Origin: Polyangium sp. y55x31
GTDB lineage: Bacteria; Myxococcota_A; Polyangia; Polyangiales; Polyangiaceae
Reading direction: 5' to 3'
Assembly (NCBI RefSeq): GCF_029946505.1
Contig: NZ_JARZHG010000027.1
Location: forward strand, 62,001 to 126,000
DNA length: 64,000 nucleotides
Part shown: in pieces, positions 36,939 to 45,144 of the stretch
Layout of the letters: each line of letters begins with the position of its first letter
Numbering within the stretch: position 1 is the first letter of the stretch
Position numbers and translations under genes: made by a program
The notes under the pieces: model-generated
The model's input: the letters and a program-made list of their open reading frames with translations, nothing else
Told to the model about the DNA's origin: nothing
Database searches by the model: none

Positions 36939-37637
36939 TCACGGCGCCGTCGACAGCACGTACGTGTGGTCGAATGCCTCCTTGCTGGGATCGACACCCG
37001 TGACCCGAACCTCGTGCGGGCCTTCGGACAACGTCAGCGCAAGCCAGTAGCCATCGCCCACGCCCGATTGCGACATGCCGTTCAGGCATGGATCAGGCAG
37101 CGCGCCCACCAGGCTCTGCTCCGCCTGAAACTCGAAGAGACCCGTCGTGTGGCGATGCGCGTGGACGTCGACGCTCGCGCCGTCCAGCGTCACCTCGAGG
37201 CCCGTGACCATGTCGTTGTAATCAATGGCGCCTTGCCGGAGGAAATCTTCGAGGGATTGACCGGCGGCAGGCTCGAACGTCGGATCGGGACAGGGATGAT
37301 CGTTGATGATGACCCATAGCGGGACGAGCACGGGTTTTCCCTTCGGGATCACGCACGTCCTCCGGTAGGTCTTGGCGCCGTCGTAGGCGGGCACGAAGAA
37401 CACCGAGCCGTCCTGGCCGATGCCGCAATCCTGATCGAGGACGAGCTCCGGATTTTGCGCAGCCGGCACGCCGAACGTCCAGCGCCACCATTCTTCGGTC
37501 CAGGCGCCGATGCTTTTTCCTGCAATGGGTTCGTCCGGCGCCATCACCACCGCTTCGTCGGCGGGCTCGGGCTCGGCCGACGTGCAGCCGGAGAGGGCAA
37601 ACGCAGCACAAAGAATCACCAAAACCGTAGGCTTCAT
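36939..37637 (-). CDS. Hypothetical lipoprotein
   Basis: A 232-residue protein with a lipoprotein signal (VILCAAFALSGC). The mature part has GAWTEEWWRWTFGVP, paired cysteines (DQDCGIGQDGS, RRTCVIPKGK, DHPCPDP) and HAHRHTTGLFEF. It is a secreted, disulfide-containing protein of unknown function of a type common in Polyangiales. It is divergent from the LuxR-type regulator, with 85 bp between the starts, and may be its target. Confidence 0.7.
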   Translation of the reverse strand: MKPTVLVILCAAFALSGCTSAEPEPADEAVVMAPDEPIAGKSIGAWTEEWWRWTFGVPAAQNPELVLDQDCGIGQDGSVFFVPAYDGAKTYRRTCVIPKGKPVLVPLWVIINDHPCPDPTFEPAAGQSLEDFLRQGAIDYNDMVTGLEVTLDGASVDVHAHRHTTGLFEFQAEQSLVGALPDPCLNGMSQSGVGDGYWLALTLSEGPHEVRVTGVDPSKEAFDHTYVLSTAP

Positions 37638-37693
37638 CGTCCACCTCCTGGGTCGTTTCGGCGAGTCTAGGCGGCGCTTCGAACTTCACCATT

Positions 37694-37707
37694 CCCCTGA
37701 ACAGGGG
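37694..37707 (+). promoter_or_regulatory. Dyad CCCCT-gaac-AGGGG upstream of a LuxR gene
   Basis: A 14-bp interrupted palindrome sits 15 bp before the ATG of the LuxR-type regulator, in the divergent intergenic region with a lipoprotein gene. Position and symmetry suit an operator for a dimeric regulator, possibly autoregulation. Confidence 0.35.
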
Positions 37708-37722
37708 GTACCCTCCACCTCC

Positions 37723-38553
37723 ATGTCGGAGTTTTTGACGTGGCGAGATGCTCGTGCCGTGTTCCGCGTGCTCGACGAGCTCAAGCAGCTCCGCCACGAC
37801 ACCTTGTCCTGGCGCAGGCACATGGTGCGCGAGCTCGGGGCGCTCGTCGGCGCGCACGTGGGTGTCGCCGGGGAAGCCCCGGCGGGGCGTTTCCTCGACC
37901 CGTCGAGCCACGTGGGCACCATCGACACCGGCTGGGCCTCGGAATCGGACCGCATCGCCTGGATGAGCGTGTGCAGCCGCATCGAGCCGGACCTCGATCC
38001 TTCCGACAAGGCCGTGGCCGCGCTCGGCCCGCGCTCGTTCACGCGCACCCGCCAGGCGCTCGCCACGGATCGCGATTGGTACCGGTCCGGCATTTTCAAC
38101 GACCATTACAAGCCAGCCGGATTGGATCATTATCTCCTTTCACATCGAGAGATCCCCGGGTACGAGGTCGCGCATTATTTTTTCCTCTTCCGGGCGCGCT
38201 CCGAGCGTCCGTTCACGGAGCGCGAGCGCAAGCTCGTCCACCACTTTCACCAGGAGCTCGGGCGGATGTGGCGCGAAGCAAGCCGGGAAGCCTTGCCCCG
38301 TCGGCTCGAACAAACGCTTCTCCTCCTCCAGGCCGGTTGCAGCGAAAAGGAGGTCGCGGCGCGCCTCGATTTGAGCCCGTCCACGGTCCACGATTACTGC
38401 AAATCGCTGCACAAGCGATTCAACGTGCGCAGCCGTTCCGAGCTCCTCTCGCACGCCACGACCTTGCCGCAAGCGCCCCGGCTGGTTCTGGAGGAGACAC
38501 GCCACGCGCCTGCGCGGAGCGTCCCTCGGTCCGTCAAGGCGAGAGGCTGCTGA
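37723..38553 (+). CDS. LuxR-type transcriptional regulator
   Basis: A 276-residue regulator. The C-terminal helix-turn-helix (EQTLLLLQAGCSEKEVAARLDLSPSTVHDYCKSLHKRF) is a GerE/LuxR DNA-binding domain. The N-terminal domain (about 1-185) is a GAF-like or uncharacterised sensory domain with no receiver Asp. The start is the ATG at 37723. It is divergent from a lipoprotein gene. Confidence 0.82.
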   Translation: MSEFLTWRDARAVFRVLDELKQLRHDTLSWRRHMVRELGALVGAHVGVAGEAPAGRFLDPSSHVGTIDTGWASESDRIAWMSVCSRIEPDLDPSDKAVAALGPRSFTRTRQALATDRDWYRSGIFNDHYKPAGLDHYLLSHREIPGYEVAHYFFLFRARSERPFTERERKLVHHFHQELGRMWREASREALPRRLEQTLLLLQAGCSEKEVAARLDLSPSTVHDYCKSLHKRFNVRSRSELLSHATTLPQAPRLVLEETRHAPARSVPRSVKARGC

Positions 38554-38565
38554 CCGGACAGGCCC

Positions 38566-39579
38566 TCAGAGCCAGCCCTGATCCCGGTAAAACCTCACCG
38601 CATCCGCGAGCGACACGTCGAGCGGCCGCGACGTATACCCGAGCTCCCGCTCCGCCCGCGCCGACGACAAACGCACCCGAAGCGTGCTTTGCAGCGCCAT
38701 TTCGTGGCTCAGCATCGGCGGCCGGCCCGTCAGGTGCGACGCACGTTCCATCAAGAACGACAAACCCATCACCGCCCGATCCGGCAGCGTGAAGCGTGGA
38801 GCCTTTCCGCCGGCCGCCGCCGCGATCCGCGTGAGCAGCGCGCGCACCGAGAGCGCCTCGCCTCCGAGGATGTAATGCCGCCCGGAGCTTCCCCGCTCGG
38901 CGGCCGCGAGATGGGCCGTGGCCACGTCGCGCACGTCGCACGTCGTCCGGATCCCGTTTGGCGCGGCGATCGTCGTGCCCTTCCGTGTCGCCGAGAAAAG
39001 CGGCAGCACGTTTCGTTTCCAGTCCCCCGGGCCGAACACCGCCACCGGATGCGTGATCACCACGAAGAGCCCCTCGCGCCCCGCCCGCTCCACCTCCTGC
39101 TCCGCCTGCCATTTCGTGTGCGGATAGACCATCTGGAGCGGCGCGAAATTGTACGGGCTCGTCTCGTCCACCGTGACGATTGCCTCGGTTGGTGGATACG
39201 GCTTTCCAATCGTCGAGCCCGTCGACGTGAACACGAACCGTTCGATCCCCGCGCCACGCGCCGCCGCGAGCATGTTCCGCGTACCCGCGACGTTCGTCCG
39301 CTCGATCTCCGCCCATTTCGCGCGCCACATCCGCACGTCGGCGGCGACGTGATACACGACCGCCGCGCCGCGCATGGCCTCGGTGAGCGTCTCCACGTCG
39401 TCGAGATCCCCGCGCACGATTTCGAGGTCCGCCCGCGGCAGGTCTCCCGGGAGCGACCCGCTCCGCGACAGCGCGACCACGTGGTGACCCGTTTCGAGGA
39501 GCTGCCGGATGATTTCCCAGCCGAGAAACCCCGTCCCGCCCGTCACGAATGCCGTCTTCCGCCGCGGAATCGTGTTCAT
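38566..39579 (-). CDS. NAD-dependent epimerase/dehydratase family protein
   Basis: A 337-residue extended short-chain dehydrogenase. The Rossmann motif is FVTGGTGFLG (residues 11-20), the catalytic YxxxK is YPHTK, and PNGIRTTCDVRDVATAHL resembles dihydroflavonol-reductase and 3-beta-hydroxysteroid dehydrogenase-like members. It is the last of five minus-strand genes; its ATG overlaps the stop of the STAS-like gene by 4 bp. The substrate is not apparent. Confidence 0.85.
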   Translation of the reverse strand: MNTIPRRKTAFVTGGTGFLGWEIIRQLLETGHHVVALSRSGSLPGDLPRADLEIVRGDLDDVETLTEAMRGAAVVYHVAADVRMWRAKWAEIERTNVAGTRNMLAAARGAGIERFVFTSTGSTIGKPYPPTEAIVTVDETSPYNFAPLQMVYPHTKWQAEQEVERAGREGLFVVITHPVAVFGPGDWKRNVLPLFSATRKGTTIAAPNGIRTTCDVRDVATAHLAAAERGSSGRHYILGGEALSVRALLTRIAAAAGGKAPRFTLPDRAVMGLSFLMERASHLTGRPPMLSHEMALQSTLRVRLSSARAERELGYTSRPLDVSLADAVRFYRDQGWL

Positions 39580-40007
39580 GTTCGTTTCCTTCGCCGGGGC
39601 AGCCGCGGACGGTTCATGTAGGCGCGCGCCTCGGCCTCGGTCTCGAAAAACTGGATCTCCATGTCGGGCGACGCCGTCCCCATGAACCGCGCCGCCCGCA
39701 CGACCATCTCGGTCACGACCCGGATCGTGAAGCTCGCGCCGACGCAGAGGTGGGTCATCGCGTTCTTGATGTGCGTCCCCTGCAGCGCCCGTCGCGCCTC
39801 GATCGTCGCCCCGGTGACCGTGGAGAGGTCACAGAGCACGAACACGTGGTCTTTCTCCGCGCACCATTCCGCCTGGAATGCGAGCAGCGCTTCGAGCGAC
39901 GGACCGTCGATCTCCCCCGAGAGGCGCATGGCGAAGATGTTCGGCGCCTCGATCCACGCGACTTGTTTTCCGAATTGCCGCCGCTCTCCCGGCGTCGGTC
40001 CCGCCAT
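39576..40007 (-). CDS. Small STAS-like protein, second copy
   Basis: A 143-residue cytoplasmic protein. The ATG at 40007 lies at a normal distance from GGAGGGG, so I prefer it to the ATG at 40013. The pattern LSGEIDGPSLEALLAFQ, HVFVLCDLSTVTGATIEAR and the C-terminal FFETEAEARAYM recall the SpoIIAA/STAS-like family of phosphosignal or lipid-binding proteins. It is paralogous to the next gene upstream (FFESEGEARAWL). It overlaps the epimerase gene by ATGA. Confidence 0.65.
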   Translation of the reverse strand: MAGPTPGERRQFGKQVAWIEAPNIFAMRLSGEIDGPSLEALLAFQAEWCAEKDHVFVLCDLSTVTGATIEARRALQGTHIKNAMTHLCVGASFTIRVVTEMVVRAARFMGTASPDMEIQFFETEAEARAYMNRPRLPRRRKRT

Positions 40008-40026
40008 CGTCATTCCCCTCCGCGCC

Positions 40027-40449
40027 TCACGGGACGAGCGCGCGCAGGTCCTTGCGCCGCTCGGCGAGCCACGCCCGCGCCTCCCCCTCCGATTCGAAAA
40101 AACCAAAATCGACGTGCCGCTTCGTGAGCAGACGGCCGGCCGTCAAGACCATGTTCGCGAGCGTCCTCGCGGTGAAGCTCGCTCCCAGAATGGCGACCGC
40201 GCCCGGCGCTTTTCGTCCCCGGTTCCACGTGACCATTTCCCGTCGCGCCTCGGTGGTGATCGTGCCGGCCTGCCCCACGTGGATCAGGATGAGCCGGTAG
40301 CCGTGGCGTTTTTCCAGGTCCCCGCGGAGGAACTGCATGTACCGCTCGACCTGCAAGTCGTATTCGCCGCGCAGCGACACGACGAGCAGATCGCCCTCCT
40401 CGTGGACCTCGACGGTCGTGGGTTTGTCCGGGCAGTCCACGTCGACCAC
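40027..40449 (-). CDS. Small STAS-like protein, first copy
   Basis: A 140-residue protein from a GTG at 40449, one base after the HAD stop. LVVSLRGEYDLQVERYMQFL, LILIHVGQAGTITTEARREMV and FFESEGEARAWLAER follow the same layout as the downstream copy. The residue at the site of the STAS phospho-Ser is in VGQAGTITT. No cognate kinase is adjacent. Confidence 0.62.
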   Translation of the reverse strand: MVDVDCPDKPTTVEVHEEGDLLVVSLRGEYDLQVERYMQFLRGDLEKRHGYRLILIHVGQAGTITTEARREMVTWNRGRKAPGAVAILGASFTARTLANMVLTAGRLLTKRHVDFGFFESEGEARAWLAERRKDLRALVP

Positions 40450-40450
40450 C

Positions 40451-41116
40451 TCACCACCTCTCGATGCGCCATCCGCGCTGCCGGGCGAGGCGTTCGAGCC
40501 GCGGATCGGGGTTCACGGCGACAGGCTCCGCGACCCGTTCGAGCAGGGGCACGTCGGTCACGCTGTCCGAATAAAACGTCGCGTCTTCGAGGACGAACCC
40601 GAGCCGCTCCGCGAACTTCTCCGCGCGCCGCACCTTCCCCGTCCCGAGGCAAATCGGCCGCTCCGCGCGACCCGTGAAATGGCCACGCGCGTCGATCTCG
40701 AGCTCCGTCCCCACGACGTGCTCGATCTCGAGTCGCTGCGCCAGCGGCCACGCGGCGTATTTCGTCGCGCCCGTGACGATTGCGCAGACGTCGCCCGCCT
40801 CCTTGTGCCGCTTCACCGCGCGCCGCCCCGCATCGGCGATGTGCCGCTCCACGTATTTGCCGAACCAGTCTTCGCAGCGCGTGACGAGTTGACTCTCGGG
40901 CGTACCCGAGAGCGGCGCGAGCGCCCTCTCGGCCATGCTCTCGGCGTTCAGCAAGCCGAGCGTGTATTGCCCGACCCAGTAAAACGTCTTCAGGAGATCG
41001 AACGTCGACGCTTCCCCGATGTCGCGCAGATACCGCACGTAGAGGCTCGCGGTCTCCTTGCGCACGAGCGTGCGATCCATGTCGAAGAGCGCCGCGCGGC
41101 GCTTCGGCGCGCTCAT
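40451..41116 (-). CDS. HAD-IB family phosphatase
   Basis: A 221-residue HAD hydrolase of the SerB/CicA-like group. Motif I is ALFDMDRTLV (nucleophile Asp and DxDxT), motif II is AIVTGATKYAAWPLA, and the late FYSDSVTDVPLLERV gives motif IV. The substrate of such proteins is often phosphoserine or a phospholipid-related phosphate. Its start overlaps the CPBP stop by ATGA. Confidence 0.85.
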   Translation of the reverse strand: MSAPKRRAALFDMDRTLVRKETASLYVRYLRDIGEASTFDLLKTFYWVGQYTLGLLNAESMAERALAPLSGTPESQLVTRCEDWFGKYVERHIADAGRRAVKRHKEAGDVCAIVTGATKYAAWPLAQRLEIEHVVGTELEIDARGHFTGRAERPICLGTGKVRRAEKFAERLGFVLEDATFYSDSVTDVPLLERVAEPVAVNPDPRLERLARQRGWRIERW

Positions 41117-41973
41117 CGCGAGAACCCGTAGCCGCGCTGGAGCGTCGCCGAGAAGATGTTGCAGAGCGCGTGAAAGACGACGCCCGCGCCGACGCCGCCC
41201 GTCCGCGCGCGCAGCCAGCCGAAGACGAGCGACGGGAAAAACACGGCGAGCCGATCCACGCTCGGCACGGTCAAGAAATGCCCAATCGCGAAGATCGCCG
41301 ACGAGACGATGACGCCCGGGCCGAGATCCGCGCCGAACACGCGCCACCGGGGCGCCCACGCCGCGTCGAGCCGGGTCTGGAGGTATCCCCGGAAAAACGC
41401 CTCCTCGGGGAGCGCCACGGCCAGAAAATGCCCGGAAATCTCGTTCCACGGCGACTCGAAGCCCCGGAGCACGAAGGGCATCTTCACGCGCCAGAACAGC
41501 TTGAAGCCGAACCAGAACGGCGGAAAAATGATCGCCGCGAAGAGGAGCACCCAGAGCGAGGCCTTTGCCGCGTCGCGGAGCAGCCTGCGCCGATCGAGCG
41601 GCAGCGGCTCGAGCAGGCCCCCGAGCGAGAGCCCGTGCGCGCGGATCACGTGCTCGTCTCCGCGCAGCACGAGCGCCCACGTGACCGCGAGGAACGCGAG
41701 CCCCACGGCCGTGCCCGCGTGATCCTTGGGCGCGAAGTAGGAGAGCGCGGTCACGAGGATCGTCGTGGCGAGCGCGACGAGGAGTGGGCGGCGCGCGTTC
41801 GGCGCCTCGGGAACGACCTCGGCGGACGCGGCGGACGCGGCGGGCGCGGGGCTCTCGGCGCCGAGGCCCGGGGCGGGCGGCTCGGGGGTGTCGAGGGGAG
41901 CCGGGGGTTCGGGGGCGTAACTCGGCTCGTCCGAGCGTAGACCCTGAGCATTGGAAGGACGATCCGGGAGCAC
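41113..41973 (-). CDS. CPBP intramembrane glutamic protease
   Basis: A 286-residue polytopic membrane protein. A Pro/Ala-rich N-terminus of about 60 residues is followed by helices and the ABI/CAAX motifs: LPEEAFFRGYLQ (EExxxR) and AIGHFLT, then HALCN near the end. In myxobacteria some CPBP proteins are sorting proteases (myxosortases) for C-terminal-tagged proteins; this one carries no visible target, so I make no such claim. It heads a five-gene operon. Confidence 0.85.
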   Translation of the reverse strand: MLPDRPSNAQGLRSDEPSYAPEPPAPLDTPEPPAPGLGAESPAPAASAASAEVVPEAPNARRPLLVALATTILVTALSYFAPKDHAGTAVGLAFLAVTWALVLRGDEHVIRAHGLSLGGLLEPLPLDRRRLLRDAAKASLWVLLFAAIIFPPFWFGFKLFWRVKMPFVLRGFESPWNEISGHFLAVALPEEAFFRGYLQTRLDAAWAPRWRVFGADLGPGVIVSSAIFAIGHFLTVPSVDRLAVFFPSLVFGWLRARTGGVGAGVVFHALCNIFSATLQRGYGFSR

Positions 41974-42086
41974 GCGCGGGCGAGGATAGCCTCGTCTGGT
42001 CGGCGGCGCGAGCCCGTGGTCGTGGGGTGGTCCGGGAAGATCTTCGATTTTCTGGCCTTCCTGGGGACGGCGGGTACAGTCGGCTC

Positions 42087-43352
42087 GTGGTGCTCGGTTC
42101 GCTTCTCCGCTCCCTGGCCCCGTCCTGCCTCGCGGCGCTCACGTTCGGCGCGGGCATGCTCTGCGCCCGCCCGGCGAGCGCGGTCTCGCCGTTCCTCGTG
42201 ACGCCCGAGGCCTCCGTGGTCGAGGCGAGCCCGGCGTATCGATACGCGAACATGACGGACGACGAGGCGTTCGCCGAGCTCGACCGCCGGAGCCTGCCGT
42301 ACGTGCGCATCGACCCCGTGCCCGGCGTACGCGCGCCGATCCGGCTCACGGGGCGGCTGCACGGCGTGTTGATCCATTCGGCGCTGCCGGAGGAGCAACG
42401 GCCGACGTCGATGTTCGAGATCCTCGACGCGCGGCTGGCCCTCGCGCTCGACGATTTTACCGCGGTCCTCGAACGTCACGAGATCGACGAGCTCGTCCAC
42501 TACACGATGTACCGGCCGAACGTGCCCCGCGAGATGCCCGCGCCGGTGGCGGTGAAAAAGGAGTCGGCGAAGAAGGAAGCGCCGAAGAAGGAGACGGCGA
42601 AGAAAGAGGCGCCGAAAGCGGACGCGCCGAAAACGGACGCGCCAAAAGCGGACGCGCCAAAAGCGGACGCGCCAAAAGCGGACGCGCCAAAAGCGGACGC
42701 GCCGAAAACGGACGCGCCGAAAGCGGGCTCGAAGCTCCCGCAGGCGAATACGGCGAAGGCGTCGGGCCTCGGCAAGGGCGCGCTCGGGGCCAAGCATTCC
42801 CACGACGGCGCGGCGAAGGGCACGAAACACAAGGCGCCGGCCGCGGTTCAGGCCAAGCCGCGCGAGATGGTGCCGGCGAGCGAAAAGCCGAAGACCGCGC
42901 AGCGGCCCGCGCCGAAGGCCGCGTCGCAGCATGCGCCGGCGAAGGCCGAGGCCAAAGCGGCGCCGGCGAAGGCGGAGGCGCAAGCGGCTCCCGCGAAGAC
43001 CGAGACGCAGGCGCACACGGCGCCGGCGAAGACCGTGCACCACCCGCGCTGGGCCCCGCCGGGCACGCGTCATCCTGCGGGGCTCGCGATCGACGTCGGC
43101 CGATTGCGCAAGAAGGACGGCACCTGGATCAGCGTCCTCGACCATTTCCACGGCAAGATCGGCGAAAAGACCTGCGGCGACGGCGCCCGGAAGCCCGAGC
43201 AACCCGTCGCGCAGGAGCTCCGCGCCATCGTGTGCGAATCGCAGGACGCGGGCATCTTCACGTACGTGCTCTCGCCGAATTACAACACCGACCACGCCGA
43301 CCATTTCCACATGGAGATCAAGCCCGGCGTGCGGTGGTTCCTCGTGCACTGA
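42087..43352 (+). CDS. Exported M15-like/extensin-type zinc peptidase
   Basis: A 421-residue protein from a GTG at 42087. A signal peptide (LLRSLAPSCLAALTFGAGM through ARPASA) precedes a beta domain, then a Lys/Ala/Pro-rich tether with seven 15-bp KADAP-type repeats (42615-42719). The C-terminal domain carries RHPAGLAIDVGRL (HxxGxAxD) and DHADHFHMEI (HxH), the zinc-site pattern of M15 peptidases and extensin-like domains. The active-site Asp and His are present, so it could cut D-Ala-D-Ala bonds. The basic tether may bind the cell wall. Confidence 0.78.
   Translation: MVLGSLLRSLAPSCLAALTFGAGMLCARPASAVSPFLVTPEASVVEASPAYRYANMTDDEAFAELDRRSLPYVRIDPVPGVRAPIRLTGRLHGVLIHSALPEEQRPTSMFEILDARLALALDDFTAVLERHEIDELVHYTMYRPNVPREMPAPVAVKKESAKKEAPKKETAKKEAPKADAPKTDAPKADAPKADAPKADAPKADAPKTDAPKAGSKLPQANTAKASGLGKGALGAKHSHDGAAKGTKHKAPAAVQAKPREMVPASEKPKTAQRPAPKAASQHAPAKAEAKAAPAKAEAQAAPAKTETQAHTAPAKTVHHPRWAPPGTRHPAGLAIDVGRLRKKDGTWISVLDHFHGKIGEKTCGDGARKPEQPVAQELRAIVCESQDAGIFTYVLSPNYNTDHADHFHMEIKPGVRWFLVH
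42615..42719 (+). repeat. 15-bp tandem repeats coding KADAP/KTDAP
   Basis: Seven adjacent 15-bp units encode KADAP, KTDAP, four KADAP and KTDAP in the tether of the M15-like protein. Several units are identical at DNA level, indicating recent slippage. Confidence 0.9.
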
Positions 43353-43359
43353 GCGGCGC

Positions 43360-43884
43360 TTATGGCAGCGCTTTGAGCGGCGACAGGACCCCGTATTCGA
43401 GGTCGATGGGCAGCTTGAGCGTGCCGGCGAGGACCATCTCGACGCGGGGGAGCGGGCCGTCCGTGAGGGCCGCGAACGGGATATCGAGCTGGAACGTGAG
43501 CGAGGCGAAGCCAATCGACACGAAAGGCGCGATGTGCGCGCCGACGAACGCGGCCTGCTCGGAGGTAGCGCTCTCGAACGTGGCCCCGATTTCGGCGCCG
43601 AAGATCGATGTATTGATCTGCGGGCCGAACGAGACCCGCGCGCGCTCGAAGCCCACGGCGCTCGCCTGCACGAAGCCCCCGTATCCGAGGCCTCGGCCGG
43701 ACGCATTCGGGTAATGTACGAACGTGACTTCGCCACCGAGGAGCCCGAGCGTGGGCTGCTCGGGGCCGAACACGACGCCGCCCATCGGCCCGACCGCAAA
43801 AACGTTCCATCCATCGGCGAAGCTCGGGTTCGTGTACACGAGCAACACGAGGGCGACGGCGAGCGAGGAGATCCAGCGACGCAT
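43360..43884 (-). CDS. Hypothetical exported protein
   Basis: A 174-residue protein with a signal peptide (MRRWISSLAVALVLLVYTNPSFA). The mature part alternates hydrophobic and polar residues in strands (GVVFGPEQPTLGLLGGEV, VSIGFASLTFQLDIPFAAL), consistent with an outer-membrane beta protein. No family is recognised. It is convergent with the M15-like gene, 7 bp apart. Confidence 0.65.
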   Translation of the reverse strand: MRRWISSLAVALVLLVYTNPSFADGWNVFAVGPMGGVVFGPEQPTLGLLGGEVTFVHYPNASGRGLGYGGFVQASAVGFERARVSFGPQINTSIFGAEIGATFESATSEQAAFVGAHIAPFVSIGFASLTFQLDIPFAALTDGPLPRVEMVLAGTLKLPIDLEYGVLSPLKALP

Positions 43885-43940
43885 GAACGGGGGAGCGTGG
43901 TGGGGCGCCCGGGCCGCGTCAATCGAATCCGGCTCCGCGA

Positions 43941-43979
43941 GGGAAGGTTTTACCGTGCGTCCTTGGGCAAACCTTTCCC
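43941..43979 (+). repeat. Imperfect inverted repeat before the Rpn-like gene
   Basis: GGGAAGGTTT and AAACCTTTCCC are arms of an inverted repeat with one bulged base and an 18-nt loop. It lies immediately upstream of a TTGACG box and could be an operator or a terminator facing the promoter. Confidence 0.45.
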
Positions 43980-44009
43980 TTGACGAACCTCGAAACGCCG
44001 ACGTAGAAC
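43980..44009 (+). promoter_or_regulatory. Candidate sigma-70 promoter for the Rpn-like gene
   Basis: TTGACG (43980-43985) and TAGAAC (44004-44009) are 18 bp apart. The GTG start at 44016 is 7 bp after the -10 box, so the mRNA would be leaderless, and indeed no ribosome binding site is visible. Confidence 0.4.
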
Positions 44010-44015
44010 GCGCCG

Positions 44016-44960
44016 GTGCCCTCCCTGTCGCACGAAGCGCTCGTCGAGCTGTTCCGCAACCGCCCGGTGCTGGCGGCGGAGATCCTGCGCGAAGCGTTCG
44101 ACGTGACGCTGCCGAGTTTTACCGAAGCGCGCATCGAATCCGCAGATCTCGGCGACGTCATCCCTCGGGAACTCCGCGCCGACCTGCTCGTGCTCCTGCT
44201 CGATGGCAGGCCTGTCCTCGCCATCATCGTCGAGGCGCAGCTCCACCATCCCAAGCAGGAAAAGTCATTCGCGTGGCCTGCCTACCTGGTCGGCGCACGC
44301 GCGCGCTACAGGTGCCCGGCGTGCCTGCTCCTCGTCACGCCCGACGCCGCGCTCGCGGCGCGCCTGGCCGAACCAATCGTGCTCGGCCCTGGCCAGGCCG
44401 TGATCACGCCGTTTGTCCTGGGACCCGCGGGCGTCCCGGTCGTGGCGGACATCGCGGAGGCGCAGAGAAGGCCGGAGCTCGCGGTTCTGTCGGCGATGGC
44501 ACACGGGCGGACGGAAACGGCGTTCGAGGTGGCCGTGGCTGCATTGACGGCGAGTGTGGGCATCGAGGACACGGCGACCCGTGCGCTCTACATGGATCTC
44601 GTGCTAATCTCGGTGAACGCGGCAACACGAAGCGCCCTGGAGGCTGTCATGAGCATCAAGGATTACGAGTACCAGAGCGAGTTCGCGCGTACGTACTTCC
44701 AGCAGGGGCTCGAGCAGGGCATCGAGCAGGGCATCGAGCAGGGCATCGAGCAGGGCATCGCGAAGGGGCGTCTGGACGGTGAGTTGCGGCCGCTCGTACG
44801 CCAGTTCGAACGCCGGCTCGCGCGGGCCTTGACCGACGCCGAGCGGGCTCGGCTCACCGAGCGCGTCCGTACGCAGGGCGCCGAGCGTGTCGGGGACCTG
44901 GTGCTCGATCTCTCCACCCAAGACCTCGCCACCTGGCTCGCCACGACGAACGGGCACTGA
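44016..44960 (+). CDS. Rpn/YhgA-like protein with DUF4351 tail
   Basis: A 314-residue protein. The N-terminal nuclease-like part (ADLLVLLLDGRPVLAIIVEAQLHH) has the Asp/Glu layout of the PD-(D/E)XK fold seen in Rpn/transposase-31 proteins, and the C-terminus (LVRQFERRLARALTDAERARL) resembles the DUF4351 helical domain. Between them, four 12-bp units encode EQGI repeats. Many Polyangiales genomes carry families of such genes. Recombination-promoting nuclease activity is known for RpnA; for this gene it is inferred. Confidence 0.7.
   Translation: MPSLSHEALVELFRNRPVLAAEILREAFDVTLPSFTEARIESADLGDVIPRELRADLLVLLLDGRPVLAIIVEAQLHHPKQEKSFAWPAYLVGARARYRCPACLLLVTPDAALAARLAEPIVLGPGQAVITPFVLGPAGVPVVADIAEAQRRPELAVLSAMAHGRTETAFEVAVAALTASVGIEDTATRALYMDLVLISVNAATRSALEAVMSIKDYEYQSEFARTYFQQGLEQGIEQGIEQGIEQGIAKGRLDGELRPLVRQFERRLARALTDAERARLTERVRTQGAERVGDLVLDLSTQDLATWLATTNGH
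44712..44759 (+). repeat. 12-bp tandem repeat coding EQGI
   Basis: Four identical copies of GAGCAGGGCATC encode EQGI tetrapeptides in the linker of the Rpn-like protein, and look recently expanded. Confidence 0.9.
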
Positions 44961-45144
44961 GTTTGCCCAAGGACACCCCCCACTGGATCTCCGTCCAGCG
45001 CGCCCGCCGAGCGCGCCCGCCGCAACCCTGAACGCCCGTCCTCCCATTACGATTTTTTCGTCCCGGCACGCAACTGCCGCCCCCTTCCGGTCGACATGAG
45101 GGCGTGGGGGTCATCTCGGACGAACCCCCTGGGAGGACGAACTC

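Noticed and set aside
41113-41973. The CPBP protease was considered as a myxosortase.
   Set aside because: No protein with a recognisable C-terminal sorting tag was seen in the window, and the CPBP motifs alone do not separate the subfamilies.
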